A DNA stretch of 64,000 nucleotides from Blautia sp. Marseille-P3087. Its GTDB lineage: Bacteria; Bacillota; Clostridia; Lachnospirales; Lachnospiraceae. Numbering within the stretch: position 1 is the stretch's first letter; each line of letters opens with the position of its first letter. The stretch covers positions 977,257 to 1,041,256 of the forward strand of contig NZ_LT635539.1 in assembly GCF_900120195.1 (NCBI RefSeq), given 5' to 3'. Positions 8,590-18,988 of the stretch are shown here, piece after piece. Under the pieces are notes generated by a model. It saw nothing but the letters and a program-made list of their open reading frames with translations, was not told the DNA's origin and did not search any database. The translations under genes were made by a program, and so were the position numbers.

Positions 8590-9333
8590 CTATTGCTCAA
8601 GCTGAAACATCAGGACTGACAAAATGGCAAGTCCGGCTGTCTCTGTACGAAGGATACGTTTACCCAGAGTAATCGGTTTCGCACCTTCGCTGATTGCTGT
8701 TTCTACTTCTTTTTCTTCAAATCCGCCTTCCGGTCCGATAAAAATTCCGATAGACTGTCCCGGCTGGATATCGGCAAGAATCTCCTTTGTCTCCTGCATT
8801 CCTTTTGCAAGTTCATACGGAATCAGGCGGACATCCATGGATTCTGCATATTTTAACGCTTCTTTAAATGTCAGTACTTCATGTACATTCGGGATCAGCA
8901 TACGTTTTGACTGCTTTGCAGCACTTTCTGCGATTTGTTTCCAGCGCTCAACCTTTTTTGCTGCTTTTTTGCCGTCCAGTTTCACGACACAACGCTTTGT
9001 CTCTACCGGAATCACTTCGTATGCACCGAGCTCAACTGCCTTCTGTATGATCAGTTCCATTTTATCTGCCTTCGGAAGTCCCTGAAACAGATAGATACGG
9101 CTCTGAAGCTCATAATCCGGTTGCTGTGCATAAATAATGTGAAGAAGGACTTCGTCCGGGCTGAATTCCTCGATGGTACATCGGTATTCCTTTTTACCTC
9201 CGTCGCTGATCCAGAGTTCCTCGCCCTGTTTCATGCGCAGGACATTTGAAATATGATTGACATCACTTCCGAGGATGTGAATCTGATGTGCTCCCTCATC
9301 AATCTGATGTGGCTCTACAAAAAACCTCTGCAT
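8590..9333 (-). CDS. rsmE: 16S rRNA m3U1498 methyltransferase RsmE
   Basis: A 247-residue SPOUT methyltransferase that methylates N3 of U1498 in 16S rRNA. The N-terminal PUA-like part begins MQRFFVEPHQI and contains HISNVLRMKQGE. The knotted SAM site shows IGPEGGFEEKEVE and LGKRILRTETA near the C-terminus. It starts 4 bases after the prmA stop and is followed 16 bases later by the desulfurase gene, so all are co-transcribed. Confidence 0.95.
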   Translation of the reverse strand: MQRFFVEPHQIDEGAHQIHILGSDVNHISNVLRMKQGEELWISDGGKKEYRCTIEEFSPDEVLLHIIYAQQPDYELQSRIYLFQGLPKADKMELIIQKAVELGAYEVIPVETKRCVVKLDGKKAAKKVERWKQIAESAAKQSKRMLIPNVHEVLTFKEALKYAESMDVRLIPYELAKGMQETKEILADIQPGQSIGIFIGPEGGFEEKEVETAISEGAKPITLGKRILRTETAGLAILSVLMFQLEQ

Positions 9334-9337
9334 CGTC

Positions 9338-10291
9338 TCAGTCCTTTCTTGCAGTCACGCAGACCCATTCACCCTGTCTGGTCACTTCCACAAGTGTCAG
9401 ACCTGCTTTTGCAACAGCTTCTCTGACTACTTCTTCTTTGACATCAAGAATACCGGAGGTGATGTAATAAGCGCCTTTTTTCATCTGATGAACAATCACT
9501 GGTGTCAGCGGTACTAGCACATCCGCAAGAATATTTGCAGCTACGATGTCATATTTCTCATAGTCCACCTGATCCTGCACTTCTTTGTCATCGATGATGT
9601 TTCCGATCATCATATCGAATGTTTCATCTACGATTTCATTGGCTTCTTTATTATCCTGTACTGCCGGAACAGCACATGGATCCAGGTCAGTTCCTACCAC
9701 ATGACCGGCGCCTAGTTTGAGTGCTGTAATTCCTAAGATTCCGCTTCCGGTTCCGACATCGAGAAGTTCGATGCCCGGTTTTACGTATTTCTTTAACTGA
9801 CGGATAACAAGCTGTGTTGTCTCATGCATACCGGTTCCGAATGCAGTCCCCGGATCGATATGAAGAATCATCTTGTCCTTGTCTTCTTCTTTTACCTCTT
9901 CCCAGGATGGAACGATCAGAATATCGTCCACATAGAACTGATGGAAAAACTCTTTCCAGTTGTTGATCCAGTCTTTGTCCTCAGTCTGGGATTCTTCAAT
10001 CGTCGCCTCACCGATATCCATAAAGGTACGAAGTTCTTCCAGTGCATTTCTGACATCACGAAGAATGTTTTCTTTATCTGCATCTTCTTCAAGATAAAAA
10101 TTCAGATAAGCAATGCCGTCATCCGCCGGTCCTTCCGGCATGATGTCAACAAACATCTGTGCTTTATCTTCCTCGGTCAGTGGCTGGTGATCCTGAATCT
10201 CCACACCTTCCACACCGATTTCTGCAAGTGTGCAAATGATCATGTCTTCTGCTTCTGTTTTTGTCTTAATGGTAAAACGGTTCCATTTCAT
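9338..10291 (-). CDS. prmA: Ribosomal protein L11 methyltransferase PrmA
   Basis: A 317-residue SAM enzyme that methylates L11 on lysines and its N-terminus. Motifs are DPGTAFGTGMHETTQL, LLDVGTGSGILGITALKLGA and the post-motif AANILADVLVPL, all typical. The N-terminal 100 residues form the acidic ferredoxin-like substrate-recognition domain. First gene of a four-gene operon with rsmE, the cysteine desulfurase and thiI. No convincing promoter is seen in the 98 bases between the dnaJ terminator and the ATG, so the exact start of transcription is open. Confidence 0.95.
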   Translation of the reverse strand: MKWNRFTIKTKTEAEDMIICTLAEIGVEGVEIQDHQPLTEEDKAQMFVDIMPEGPADDGIAYLNFYLEEDADKENILRDVRNALEELRTFMDIGEATIEESQTEDKDWINNWKEFFHQFYVDDILIVPSWEEVKEEDKDKMILHIDPGTAFGTGMHETTQLVIRQLKKYVKPGIELLDVGTGSGILGITALKLGAGHVVGTDLDPCAVPAVQDNKEANEIVDETFDMMIGNIIDDKEVQDQVDYEKYDIVAANILADVLVPLTPVIVHQMKKGAYYITSGILDVKEEVVREAVAKAGLTLVEVTRQGEWVCVTARKD

Positions 10292-10388
10292 ATATTGTAA
10301 TCTCCTGTCTTGTTCTGTGCGACCACTTTACGATATCTGCAAACTGTGTCTGCAATTTTGCCTTATTTTTTATAATACATGATAGTGC

Positions 10389-10417
10389 AAAAAAAGAAAA
10401 GAGGTTTCCCTCTTTTC
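10389..10417 (-). terminator. Terminator of the hrcA-grpE-dnaK-dnaJ operon
   Basis: On the minus strand GAAAAGAGG (10417-10409) pairs with CCTCTTTTC (10404-10396) across a GAAA loop and is followed by seven Ts. It lies 29 bases after the dnaJ stop. Confidence 0.9.
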
Positions 10418-10445
10418 CTGAAAAGTTTCTTTTGTTTTAGCGAAT

Positions 10446-11627
10446 TTAGTCCTCAAAAGTCTCTTTGAGTTTATCCATAAAACTCTTTTTCTTCTTTTCT
10501 GATTTCTCAGATCCGCCTTTTGCCTCAGAACCAGGCTTGTTACCACAGGCCTCATCAAACTTACGAAGAGCTTCTTTCGCTTCTTCATTCAGTTTAGTCG
10601 GAACCTGAACGACTAGTGTTACATAATGGTCACCACGGATGTTTTTGTTTCTGAGAGAAGGAACGCCCTTGCCTTTCAGACGGATACGGGTATCTGTCTG
10701 GGTTCCCGGCTTCACTTCGTATACAACATCTCCGTCCACAGTGTTGATGTGAATCTCACCACCCAATGCAGCCTGTGCATAGGTCAGCGGTGCTGTTGAA
10801 AAGATGTTCATGTCCTGTCTCTGGAAGATCGGATGATTCGCAACATTTACTTCTACAAGCAGGTCACCTCTTGGGCCACCGTTCGTTCCCGGCTCACCTT
10901 TGTCACGGATACGGATGCTCTGTCCATTGTCAATACCTGCCGGAATGGAAACCTGTATCTTCTTTCTTGAAGATGTGTAACCTGTTCCACGACAGGAAGT
11001 ACATTTTTCTTTAATGATCTTACCGCTTCCGTTACAATCCGGACAGGTCTGTACATTTCGAACCATACCAAACATAGACTGCTGTGTATAGACAATCTGA
11101 CCTTCTCCATGACATTTCGGACAGGTAGTTGGCTGTGTTCCCGGTTTTGCACCGGTTCCGTGACAGGTCGTACATTCATCTTTCAGAACGATTTCGAGTT
11201 CTTTGTCACATCCAAACACAGCTTCTTCAAAGGTAATATTTACACGGGCACGTAAGTTGGCACCCTTCATCGGTCCGTTGTTGGCACGGCGTCTTCCGCC
11301 GCCTCCAAACAGATCTCCAAAAATGTCACCGAAAATATCACCCATGTCTGCACCGTTGAAGTCAAAGCCGCCGAATCCGCCGGCTCCGCCACCGCCCTGT
11401 TCAAAGGCAGCATGCCCAAACTGGTCATACTGTCTTCTCTTTTCTGCATCACTCAGTACGCTGTATGCTTCTGTTGCTTCTTTGAACTTCGCTTCCGCTT
11501 CTTTGTCTCCCGGATTTACGTCCGGATGATATTTCTTGGCTAATTTTCGATATGCACTTTTTAATTCTGAATCACTGGCTGTCTTGCTGACACCCAGGAC
11601 CTCGTAGTAATCTCTTTTATCAGCCAT
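10446..11627 (-). CDS. dnaJ: Chaperone protein DnaJ
   Basis: A 393-residue type I Hsp40, co-chaperone that delivers substrates to DnaK and stimulates its ATPase. The J domain has HPD at 34-36, followed by a Gly/Phe-rich linker (about 75-110), four CxxCxGxG zinc repeats (about 152-216) and the C-terminal substrate domain. The last 30 residues are an unusual Ser/Lys-rich tail ([15 protein letters not shown]) beyond the usual end. Ribosome site AGGAAAGAG precedes ATG 11627. Last gene of the heat-shock operon. Confidence 0.97.
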   Translation of the reverse strand: MADKRDYYEVLGVSKTASDSELKSAYRKLAKKYHPDVNPGDKEAEAKFKEATEAYSVLSDAEKRRQYDQFGHAAFEQGGGGAGGFGGFDFNGADMGDIFGDIFGDLFGGGGRRRANNGPMKGANLRARVNITFEEAVFGCDKELEIVLKDECTTCHGTGAKPGTQPTTCPKCHGEGQIVYTQQSMFGMVRNVQTCPDCNGSGKIIKEKCTSCRGTGYTSSRKKIQVSIPAGIDNGQSIRIRDKGEPGTNGGPRGDLLVEVNVANHPIFQRQDMNIFSTAPLTYAQAALGGEIHINTVDGDVVYEVKPGTQTDTRIRLKGKGVPSLRNKNIRGDHYVTLVVQVPTKLNEEAKEALRKFDEACGNKPGSEAKGGSEKSEKKKKSFMDKLKETFED

Positions 11628-11710
11628 CTTTTCTCTTTCCTATATTTTATATTTGCATTGTTGCTCTTATGCAGCTATCCGCCACACCAAAACATTATTA
11701 TAATCCCCCA

Positions 11711-11738
11711 ATGCCATCCATGCAAGCATGAATGGCAT
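11711..11738 (-). other. Hairpin between dnaK and dnaJ
   Basis: ATGCCAT and GCATG arms form a 12-bp stem with one mismatch and a 2-base loop in the 148-base dnaK-dnaJ gap. There is no T-tract, so it is more likely an mRNA processing or stability element that sets the dnaK:dnaJ ratio than a terminator. Confidence 0.5.
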
Positions 11739-11775
11739 CTGAGGTTTTAGATTTTATTTATATGATTTATATATA

Positions 11776-13653
11776 TTATACTTCTTTATAATCAGCGTCT
11801 ACAACATCATCGCCATAGCCAGCTTCATTTCCGCCCTGAGCTGCACCTGCGCCTGCTCCCGGGTTCGGACCTGCCTGACCGCCGGCCTGCTGTGTCTGCT
11901 CATACATTTTTGCGAAAAGTTTCTGAGCACTTTCCATCATTTTTTCCTGAGCTGCTTTGATATCTGCAATCTGAGCATCTGTCATTTCTGTATTTGCTGT
12001 CTGAGCAAGAAGATCTTTCAGTGCATTCAGGTCTGTCTCAACTGCTGCTTTGTCGTTGGCATCGATCTTGTCTCCGGCTTCTTTCAGTGCATTCTCAACC
12101 TGGAATACCATGGAATCTGCATTGTTTCTTGTATCGATTCCCTCTTTACGTTTCTTATCCTGAGCTTCGAATTCAGCAGCTTCTTTGACTGCTTTGTCAA
12201 TTTCAGAATCAGACATGTTGGAACCGGCTGTGATTGTGATGTGCTGTTCTTTTCCTGTACCAAGATCCTTAGCAGATACGTTTACAATACCGTTGGCATC
12301 AATATCAAATGTAACTTCGATCTGCGGAACGCCACGACGTGCCGGCGGAATTCCGTCCAGACGGAACTGACCAAGGGATTTGTTGTCTTTCGCGAACTGA
12401 CGCTCACCCTGTACTACATTGATATCTACAGCTGTCTGGTTATCTGCTGCTGTGGAGAAGATCTGGCTCTTCTTGGTCGGGATTGTTGTATTTCTCTCGA
12501 TCAGACGAGTTGCGATACCACCCATTGTCTCGATAGACAGTGACAGCGGAGTAACATCCAGAAGAAGGATATCACCGGCACCTGCATCACCTGCAAGTTT
12601 ACCACCCTGTACAGAAGCACCAAGTGCTACACACTCATCCGGGTTCAGGGATTTGCTTGGCTCTTTACCTGTAAGCTGTTTTACTTTGTCCTGTACAGCC
12701 GGGATACGTGTAGATCCACCGACCAGAAGTACCTGACCAAGTTCGGAAGCTGTGATTCCTGCGTCAGACAGTGCACGGCGAACCGGCTCTGCTGTCTTTT
12801 CTACGAGGTCATGTGTCAGCTCATCAAATTTAGCTCTTGTAAGGTTCATATCGAAATGCTTCGGTCCTTCTGCTGTTGCAGTGATGAACGGAAGGTTGAT
12901 GTTTGTTGTTGTTGCGGAAGAAAGTTCTTTTTTAGCTTTCTCTGCTGCTTCTTTCAGTCTCTGAAGAGCCATCTTATCATTGCTTAAGTCTACGCCTTCT
13001 GCTTTCTTGAATTCTTCGATCATCCAGTCTGTAACTTTCTGGTCAAAGTCATCACCACCAAGACGGTTGTTACCTGCTGTGGAAAGAACTTCGATAACAC
13101 CATCACCGATTTCGATAATAGATACATCGAATGTACCACCACCTAAGTCGTAAACCATGATCTTCTGTTCTTTCTCATTGTCAAGTCCGTATGCAAGAGC
13201 TGCTGCTGTAGGCTCGTTGATGATACGTTTTACATCAAGACCAGCGATCTTACCTGCATCTTTGGTTGCCTGACGCTGAGCATCGTTGAAGTATGCCGGA
13301 ACTGTAATAACTGCTTCTGAAACAGTTTCTCCAAGATATCCTTCTGCATCTTTTTTCAGTTTCTGAAGGATCATAGCGGAGATTTCCTGAGGAGAATATT
13401 TCTTCTCATCGATTGTTACACGATAATCTGTACCCATCTCTCTTTTGATGGAAGAGATTGTTCTGTCTGCATTTGTTACGGCCTGACGTTTTGCAGGTTC
13501 ACCTACAAGACGCTCACCTGTCTTTGTGAAAGCGACTACAGATGGTGTAGTTCTAGCTCCTTCTGTATTTGCGATAACGGTTGGCTGTCCACCTTCCATT
13601 ACAGCTACACAACTGTTTGTTGTACCTAAGTCAATACCAATAATTTTTCCCAT
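11776..13653 (-). CDS. dnaK: Chaperone protein DnaK (Hsp70)
   Basis: A 625-residue Hsp70. Signatures are [13 protein letters not shown] at the N-terminus, [41 protein letters not shown] and [14 protein letters not shown]; the substrate-binding domain follows from about residue 365. The C-terminus is a Gly/Ala/Gln-rich linker ending in [12 protein letters not shown], the GrpE/DnaJ-contact tail. Position 3 of the hrcA-grpE-dnaK-dnaJ operon under CIRCE control. AGGAGGAATATTATC precedes the ATG. Confidence 0.99.
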   Translation of the reverse strand: MGKIIGIDLGTTNSCVAVMEGGQPTVIANTEGARTTPSVVAFTKTGERLVGEPAKRQAVTNADRTISSIKREMGTDYRVTIDEKKYSPQEISAMILQKLKKDAEGYLGETVSEAVITVPAYFNDAQRQATKDAGKIAGLDVKRIINEPTAAALAYGLDNEKEQKIMVYDLGGGTFDVSIIEIGDGVIEVLSTAGNNRLGGDDFDQKVTDWMIEEFKKAEGVDLSNDKMALQRLKEAAEKAKKELSSATTTNINLPFITATAEGPKHFDMNLTRAKFDELTHDLVEKTAEPVRRALSDAGITASELGQVLLVGGSTRIPAVQDKVKQLTGKEPSKSLNPDECVALGASVQGGKLAGDAGAGDILLLDVTPLSLSIETMGGIATRLIERNTTIPTKKSQIFSTAADNQTAVDINVVQGERQFAKDNKSLGQFRLDGIPPARRGVPQIEVTFDIDANGIVNVSAKDLGTGKEQHITITAGSNMSDSEIDKAVKEAAEFEAQDKKRKEGIDTRNNADSMVFQVENALKEAGDKIDANDKAAVETDLNALKDLLAQTANTEMTDAQIADIKAAQEKMMESAQKLFAKMYEQTQQAGGQAGPNPGAGAGAAQGGNEAGYGDDVVDADYKEV

Positions 13654-13691
13654 GATAATATTCCTCCTGTTTAATATCTGAAATTTAAAAA

Positions 13692-14324
13692 TTAGTTTGC
13701 AACCTTAACCATGCTGTGGCGGACTACAAATCCTTTATAGGTGTATCCTTTCTGAAGTTCTTCCACAACAATGTTGTCTCCAACGGATTCGTCTTCTACA
13801 TGCATTACTGCATTGTGAAGATCCGGATTGAATTCTTTATCAACAGCTTCGATCGGCTCTACTCCCAGACTCTCCAGTGTGGTGGTGAGCTGTTTGTAGA
13901 TTTTTTCCATGCCCTCAGCAAACGGATCACCTTCCGTTGCCTGTGCAAGACCTCTTTCAAAGTTATCTACCACCGGAAGGATTTTCTCAATGATATCCTT
14001 CGCTCCGATGATATACATGCTGGATTTTTCTTTTTCCGTGCGTTTACGGAAGTTATCAAACTCAGCCATATTTCGTTTTAAACGGTCTGTCAGATCTTCG
14101 ATCTGCTGTTCCAATTTATTATCTTTTTTCTTTTTGCCAAAGAAAGATGTCTTTCCTTTTGCTTCTTTCTCGTCTGTGGCTTCCGCTTCTTTTTCTCCTT
14201 TCGGATTCTCTCCTGCGGTTGCCTCCGGCGATTCTTCGACTGGTTCTGTTACAGGTTCTTCAGTCTCCGGAACTTCTTTCTCTGCTTCGTCCTGCACACC
14301 AGTTGTTTTTGTTGTTTCTGACAC
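13692..14324 (-). CDS. grpE: Nucleotide exchange factor GrpE
   Basis: A 210-residue DnaK nucleotide exchange factor. The first 65 residues are a disordered Glu/Lys/Thr-rich segment; a long coiled coil with [20 protein letters not shown] follows, then the beta-wing domain with [24 protein letters not shown] and the terminal [18 protein letters not shown]. The start is GTG at 14324 with GGCGGTAG upstream. It lies between hrcA and dnaK. Confidence 0.97.
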   Translation of the reverse strand: MSETTKTTGVQDEAEKEVPETEEPVTEPVEESPEATAGENPKGEKEAEATDEKEAKGKTSFFGKKKKDNKLEQQIEDLTDRLKRNMAEFDNFRKRTEKEKSSMYIIGAKDIIEKILPVVDNFERGLAQATEGDPFAEGMEKIYKQLTTTLESLGVEPIEAVDKEFNPDLHNAVMHVEDESVGDNIVVEELQKGYTYKGFVVRHSMVKVAN

Positions 14325-14354
14325 GTTTCTTCTACCGCCTTTCCATTTTGACAG

Positions 14355-15407
14355 TTAACTGTCTTGGTTACTTTTATTTTTTTTGAATACCTCATCGAGT
14401 TCGACCTTGAGGGTCTTCAGACTATTTACTACATTTTCATAATCCATTCGCTTCGGTCCTACGATACCGATTGTTCCATGCATGCCTTCGCCCAGTTCAT
14501 AAGTAGCAGTAACAACACTGCAGTCTTTCATGGTCGAAATCGGAAGTTCATCTCCGATGTACACCTGAACTCCGGTATTATCATCCGCCATCCGTTCTTT
14601 GACCAGATCAACCAGCTGCTGCTTTTCTTCGAAAGTAGAAATCAGTTCGGTTGCCTTAGTCTTGTCAGACAGTTCCGGATATTTAAAGAAGTTCGTCGCA
14701 CCTGACGTATAGATTTCCAGATCATCTTCATCAACATGAATCGTAGCTGCAACTGCGTCCAGCACTCTTGCAACCAGTCCGCTGTGGATGCCTGCCTGTT
14801 CTTTCAGTCTGGCAATCATGCCAAGATTGATATCCTGAATCGGCAGTCCATTCAGATTGGTATTAAGAAGCAGATTCAGCTTCAGGAGTGTCTCATCATC
14901 CATCTCTTCATCCAGATCAATGATCTGGTTGCGGATGACGTTTCCCTCGCATACAACCACTGCTACAAGCTGCATTTCATTAACACGGGATAACTGAATG
15001 AATTTCAGTTTATTTCCGCTGTACTGGGGAACCGAAACCATCGTCGCGTAATTTGTATTAGAAGCAAGAACTCGTGCTACATTCTTAAGCACCTTTTCCA
15101 TCTTGTCTGTCTTCTCAATCATCAGATTACGGATCTCTTCGATCTCGTCTTCCTTTTCCTTCATCAGCTCATCCACATAAAGACGATAGCCCTTGTCAGA
15201 AGGAATTCTTCCTGCCGACGTATGTGGCTGTACGATGTAGCCCATATCTGTCAAATCAGACATCTCATTTCGGATCGTTGCTGAGCTGACATTCAGATCT
15301 GCATCCTTCGAGATCGTCCTCGAACCAACCGGCTCGCCTGTCGCCATGTATGTCTTGATAATCGCTTTCAGGATCCGTTTCTTACGATCCGTCAATTGTT
15401 CATCCAT
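14355..15407 (-). CDS. hrcA: Heat-inducible transcription repressor HrcA
   Basis: A 350-residue repressor of class I heat-shock genes that binds CIRCE and needs GroEL for activity. The N-terminal winged helix is visible (LTDRKKRILKAIIKTYMATGEPVGSRTISKD) with VSSATIRNEMSDLTDMGYI and HTSAGRIPSDKGYRLYV. ATG 15407 is chosen because AAAGGAA lies 9 bases upstream; an in-frame ATG at 15431 has no site and touches the CIRCE region. It represses its own operon. Confidence 0.97.
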   Translation of the reverse strand: MDEQLTDRKKRILKAIIKTYMATGEPVGSRTISKDADLNVSSATIRNEMSDLTDMGYIVQPHTSAGRIPSDKGYRLYVDELMKEKEDEIEEIRNLMIEKTDKMEKVLKNVARVLASNTNYATMVSVPQYSGNKLKFIQLSRVNEMQLVAVVVCEGNVIRNQIIDLDEEMDDETLLKLNLLLNTNLNGLPIQDINLGMIARLKEQAGIHSGLVARVLDAVAATIHVDEDDLEIYTSGATNFFKYPELSDKTKATELISTFEEKQQLVDLVKERMADDNTGVQVYIGDELPISTMKDCSVVTATYELGEGMHGTIGIVGPKRMDYENVVNSLKTLKVELDEVFKKNKSNQDS

Positions 15408-15434
15408 GCTCTCAGTTCCTTTCCGTTTCATTTG

Positions 15435-15461
15435 TTAGCACTCAATAATGAGGAGTGCTAA
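15435..15461 (-). promoter_or_regulatory. CIRCE operator
   Basis: A perfect TTAGCACTC-N9-GAGTGCTAA (arms 15435-15443 and 15453-15461), the HrcA binding site. It lies between the promoter and the hrcA start, so HrcA bound here blocks the operon. Confidence 0.98.
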
Positions 15462-15474
15462 CATCTATACTGTT

Positions 15475-15503
15475 AAGATAGCACTGTCATTATTGTTTGT
15501 CAA
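15475..15503 (-). promoter_or_regulatory. Sigma-A promoter of the hrcA operon
   Basis: Minus-strand TTGACA (15498-15503), 17-base spacer and TATCTT (15475-15480). The predicted start site is next to the CIRCE element, which therefore sits in the initially transcribed DNA. Confidence 0.85.
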
Positions 15504-15531
15504 CAGATAATTATTAATTTTTTTAAAAATC

Positions 15532-15610
15532 AAAAAAAATCACAGTACAGACACAAATCGGGAAAATCTGCTTTTCCACTTTGTTACTTTGTGTCAGATG
15601 TACTGCGATT
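15532..15610 (-). terminator. Long hairpin terminator after the aminotransferase gene
   Basis: On the minus strand a stem of about 20 bp, with a small internal bulge, encloses a second small hairpin (GGAAAAGCAGATTTTCC) and is followed by eight Ts. It begins about 60 bases after the aminotransferase stop. Confidence 0.75.
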
Positions 15611-15671
15611 ATGTAAGATTCTGTTCTTAATTTATTGTAAATAAATCTTTCTGCAGATATGTGCTGCTTTC

Positions 15672-16829
15672 TCAGATTCCGCTTCTGCGGATTGCCTCTA
15701 CCACCTCGCGGATCTTATCCGGCGGCAGTACAAGCGCAAAACGCACATATCCTTCTCCATGTGGTCCGAAACTTGCACCAGGAGTTACGATAACACCAGC
15801 TTTTTCCATCAGTTCCATACAGAATGCCATACTATCAGTACGTCCACCAGGGATTCTCGCCCAGACAAACATGGTTCCCTTTCCATTCGGAAGATCCCAG
15901 CCGATTTCACGAAGACCATTGCAAAGTGCATCACGTCTTTCCTGATACATATCGCACTGCTCCTGTACACTTTCCAGCGGACCGTTCAGTGCCGCAATCG
16001 CTGCTTTCTGAATCGGAAGAAACATACCAAAATCAATCTGACTTCTTAATTTACGAAGTGCTGCAATCACATCCGGACGACCTACCAGAAAACTGATTCT
16101 CGCGCCGGTTACATTAAAGGATTTTGAAAGGCTGAAGAATTCTACACCAACTTCCCGCGCTCCTTCTGTAGAAAGGAAGCTTCCGCCATGCGCTCCGTCA
16201 AAGATAATATCACTGTATGCGTTATCATGAATGATAAGAATATCATACTTACGCGCAAACTCTACAATTTCTTCGTACAGCCCCGGTGTTGCAATGCTTC
16301 CAACCGGATTGGACGGCAGGGAAACAACCATGTATCTGGCTTTCTTTGCCACCTCTTCCGGGATATCCTTTACATATGGAAGAAAATCATGCTCAGCCAC
16401 CAATGGATAATAGTACGGCTTCGCGCCTGCCATCAGGCTTCCTGCGGCAAATACCGGATAACATGGATCCGGAAGCAGTACCACATCGCCTTCATCACAA
16501 AGCGCCATCCCCAGATGTCCCATACCTTCCTGACTTCCGTAAACAGTCATTACCATATCCGGTGTCAGCTCCACATCAAATCGTTTCTTATAATAAGTAC
16601 AGACTGCCTCGAGCAGTTCCGGAAGATCACGAAGACTGTATTTCCAGTTATTGTCATCCATTGCTGCTTCTGCAAGTGCTTTTTTGATGTGCTCCGGTGT
16701 CTTAAAATCCGGTGTTCCCACACTCATATTATAAATTTTCATTCCCTGCTGTTCCAGCTCCATACGTCGATTATTCAGGGCTGCAAAAATTTCCTCTCCA
16801 AATCTGTCTAATCTTTTGGAAAACTGCAT
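15672..16829 (-). CDS. PLP-dependent aminotransferase class I/II (LL-diaminopimelate aminotransferase-like)
   Basis: A 385-residue fold-type I aminotransferase. The family pattern includes YNMSVGTPDFKTPEHI near the N-terminus, YGSQEGMGHLGMALCDEGD, DPCYPVF, SLPSNPVG, HDNAYSDIIFDG and the PLP-lysine motif SLSKSFNVTGARISF. The overall pattern is close to DapL-type and related aspartate/aminotransferase subgroups, but the substrate cannot be fixed by reading. It is downstream of uvrB with a 123-base gap and ends in the long hairpin terminator; there are no metabolic neighbours to guide the assignment. Confidence 0.85.
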   Translation of the reverse strand: MQFSKRLDRFGEEIFAALNNRRMELEQQGMKIYNMSVGTPDFKTPEHIKKALAEAAMDDNNWKYSLRDLPELLEAVCTYYKKRFDVELTPDMVMTVYGSQEGMGHLGMALCDEGDVVLLPDPCYPVFAAGSLMAGAKPYYYPLVAEHDFLPYVKDIPEEVAKKARYMVVSLPSNPVGSIATPGLYEEIVEFARKYDILIIHDNAYSDIIFDGAHGGSFLSTEGAREVGVEFFSLSKSFNVTGARISFLVGRPDVIAALRKLRSQIDFGMFLPIQKAAIAALNGPLESVQEQCDMYQERRDALCNGLREIGWDLPNGKGTMFVWARIPGGRTDSMAFCMELMEKAGVIVTPGASFGPHGEGYVRFALVLPPDKIREVVEAIRRSGI

Positions 16830-16952
16830 ATTTCTATCCTTCTTTCGTGTCGTGCTCGTTCCATTTTAGCACGCTCACCATCACTGTACAAGCGTAAAGT
16901 GAAAATTAATCACAAGCTACTCTTATGCACTTTGACATTTTCTCTCCATATC

Positions 16953-18941
16953 TCAGGAATCCATCTCGTCCAGATTTTTCTTAAGCTCGATCATCTTGTC
17001 ACGCAGCTCTGCCGCCTGTTCGAAGTTCAGATCTGCGGCCGCCGCGCGCATCTGCTTTTCCACCTGTCCAATCAGTTTTGTCAGTTCTTTCCTTGTCATG
17101 GATTCCGGATCTTTCTTCAGTTTATCTTCTGTCTCAGCAACAGCCCTGGAAACAGTAATCAGATCGCGCACCGCTTTTTTGATCGTGGTCGGTGTAATTC
17201 CATGTTCTTTATTGTATGCCTCCTGAATACTTCTTCTTCGCTCAGTCTCCTGAATTGCCTTTCGCATGGAATCCGTCATCACATCAGCATACATAATGAC
17301 ATGACCTTCGCTGTTACGTGCTGCACGTCCGATCGTCTGAATAAGTGAAACCTCTGAACGCAGAAATCCTTCTTTATCCGCATCCAGGATGGCTACCAGC
17401 GTGATTTCCGGAATGTCCAGACCTTCTCGCAAAAGGTTGATTCCAACCAGTACATCAAAAACGTCCAGGCGCATATCCCTGATGATCTCCGCTCGCTCAA
17501 GGGTATCAATATCTGAGTGGAGATAACGTACACGAATGCCGACATCTTTCATATAATCCGTCAGATCTTCCGCCATACGTTTTGTCAGTGTCGTGATCAG
17601 AATCTTATTGCCCTTTTCTACTTCTTTATTGACTTCTCCGATCAGGTCATCGATCTGCCCTTCCACCGGACGCACCTCAACCTTCGGATCCAGAAGTCCG
17701 GTCGGACGGATAATCTGCTCTGCACGAAGAAGCTCATGATCCGCCTCATACTGTCCCGGTGTCGCAGAAACAAACATAACCTGATCCAGTTTGTTTTCGA
17801 ATTCCTCAAAACTCAACGGACGGTTGTCCTTCGCAGACGGCAGACGGAAACCATAATCCACCAGTGTCTGTTTACGGCTCTGGTCACCGGCATACATGCC
17901 GCCAACCTGTGAGACGGTTTTGTGAGACTCATCTATAATAAGAAGAAAGTCATCTTTAAAATAGTCCATCAATGTATATGGCGGCTGCCCCGGTGCCAGT
18001 CCTGTAAGATGTCGTGAGTAATTCTCTATACCGGAACAGAAGCCTGTTTCTTTCATCATTTCTACATCGAAATTCGTTCTCTCGGCAATACGCTGTGCCT
18101 CAATCAGCTTATCCTCACCTTTAAAATAGGCAACCTGTTCTTTCATTTCTTCGAGGATGGCATCTGCTGCTCTCTGGATCTGGCTCTGTGGCACAACATA
18201 ATGGGATGCCGGGAAAATCGCGGCATGTTTCAGTTCACTGCGGATCTCGCCTGTCAGGACATCCACTTCTGTAATACGATCGATCTCGTCCCCAAAAAAC
18301 TCTACACGAATCACACGGTCAGAATAGTTGGCAGGAAAAATTTCCAATACATCACCACGCACCCGGAACGTACCTCGGTGAAAATCCATTTCATTACGGT
18401 TGTACTGAATGTCGATCAGTTCTTTGATCACATCATCTCTGTCTTTCTCCATTCCCGGACGAAGTGAGATCATCATATCAAAAAATTCTTCCGGTGCACC
18501 CAGACCATAAATACATGAAACAGAGGATACAACAATTACATCCCTGCGCTCACAGAGAGCCGCCGTTGCAGATAATCGTAACTTATCGATTTCATCATTT
18601 GTGGAGGCATCTTTTGCAATATAAGTGTCCGTAGACGGCACATACGCCTCCGGCTGGTAATAATCATAGTAGGAGACAAAATATTCGACTGCGTTCTCAG
18701 GAAAAAATTCCTTCATCTCACCGTAAAGCTGTGCTGCCAGTGTTTTATTATGCGCAAGTACCAAAGTTGGCTTATTTAACCGGGCGATAACATTCGCCAT
18801 TGTGAAGGTCTTACCTGATCCGGTAACACCCAGTAAGGTCTCGAACTGATTGCCTTCCTTGAATCCTTTGACCAGCTTTTCAATGGCCTGGGGCTGGTCG
18901 CCAGTGGGCTGGTATTCAGAGTGTAATTCAAAATGATCCAT
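16953..18941 (-). CDS. uvrB: Excinuclease ABC subunit UvrB
   Basis: A 662-residue DNA damage-recognition helicase of nucleotide excision repair, partner of UvrA and UvrC. Walker [11 protein letters not shown] near residue 40, beta-hairpin region [22 protein letters not shown] box [16 protein letters not shown]-like helicase motifs ([18 protein letters not shown]) and a C-terminal UVR motif ([23 protein letters not shown]). AGGAGAATACT precedes the ATG. The CoA-transferase gene lies 47 bases upstream, so read-through into uvrB is possible. Confidence 0.98.
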   Translation of the reverse strand: MDHFELHSEYQPTGDQPQAIEKLVKGFKEGNQFETLLGVTGSGKTFTMANVIARLNKPTLVLAHNKTLAAQLYGEMKEFFPENAVEYFVSYYDYYQPEAYVPSTDTYIAKDASTNDEIDKLRLSATAALCERRDVIVVSSVSCIYGLGAPEEFFDMMISLRPGMEKDRDDVIKELIDIQYNRNEMDFHRGTFRVRGDVLEIFPANYSDRVIRVEFFGDEIDRITEVDVLTGEIRSELKHAAIFPASHYVVPQSQIQRAADAILEEMKEQVAYFKGEDKLIEAQRIAERTNFDVEMMKETGFCSGIENYSRHLTGLAPGQPPYTLMDYFKDDFLLIIDESHKTVSQVGGMYAGDQSRKQTLVDYGFRLPSAKDNRPLSFEEFENKLDQVMFVSATPGQYEADHELLRAEQIIRPTGLLDPKVEVRPVEGQIDDLIGEVNKEVEKGNKILITTLTKRMAEDLTDYMKDVGIRVRYLHSDIDTLERAEIIRDMRLDVFDVLVGINLLREGLDIPEITLVAILDADKEGFLRSEVSLIQTIGRAARNSEGHVIMYADVMTDSMRKAIQETERRRSIQEAYNKEHGITPTTIKKAVRDLITVSRAVAETEDKLKKDPESMTRKELTKLIGQVEKQMRAAAADLNFEQAAELRDKMIELKKNLDEMDS

Positions 18942-18988
18942 AGTATTCTCCTGTTTTAAACAAATTTCATTTATTAAAAACTTACCTG

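Noticed and set aside
15532-15610. Riboswitch or small RNA before hrcA
   Set aside because: The structure ends in a T-tract in the direction of the aminotransferase transcript and is better read as its terminator.
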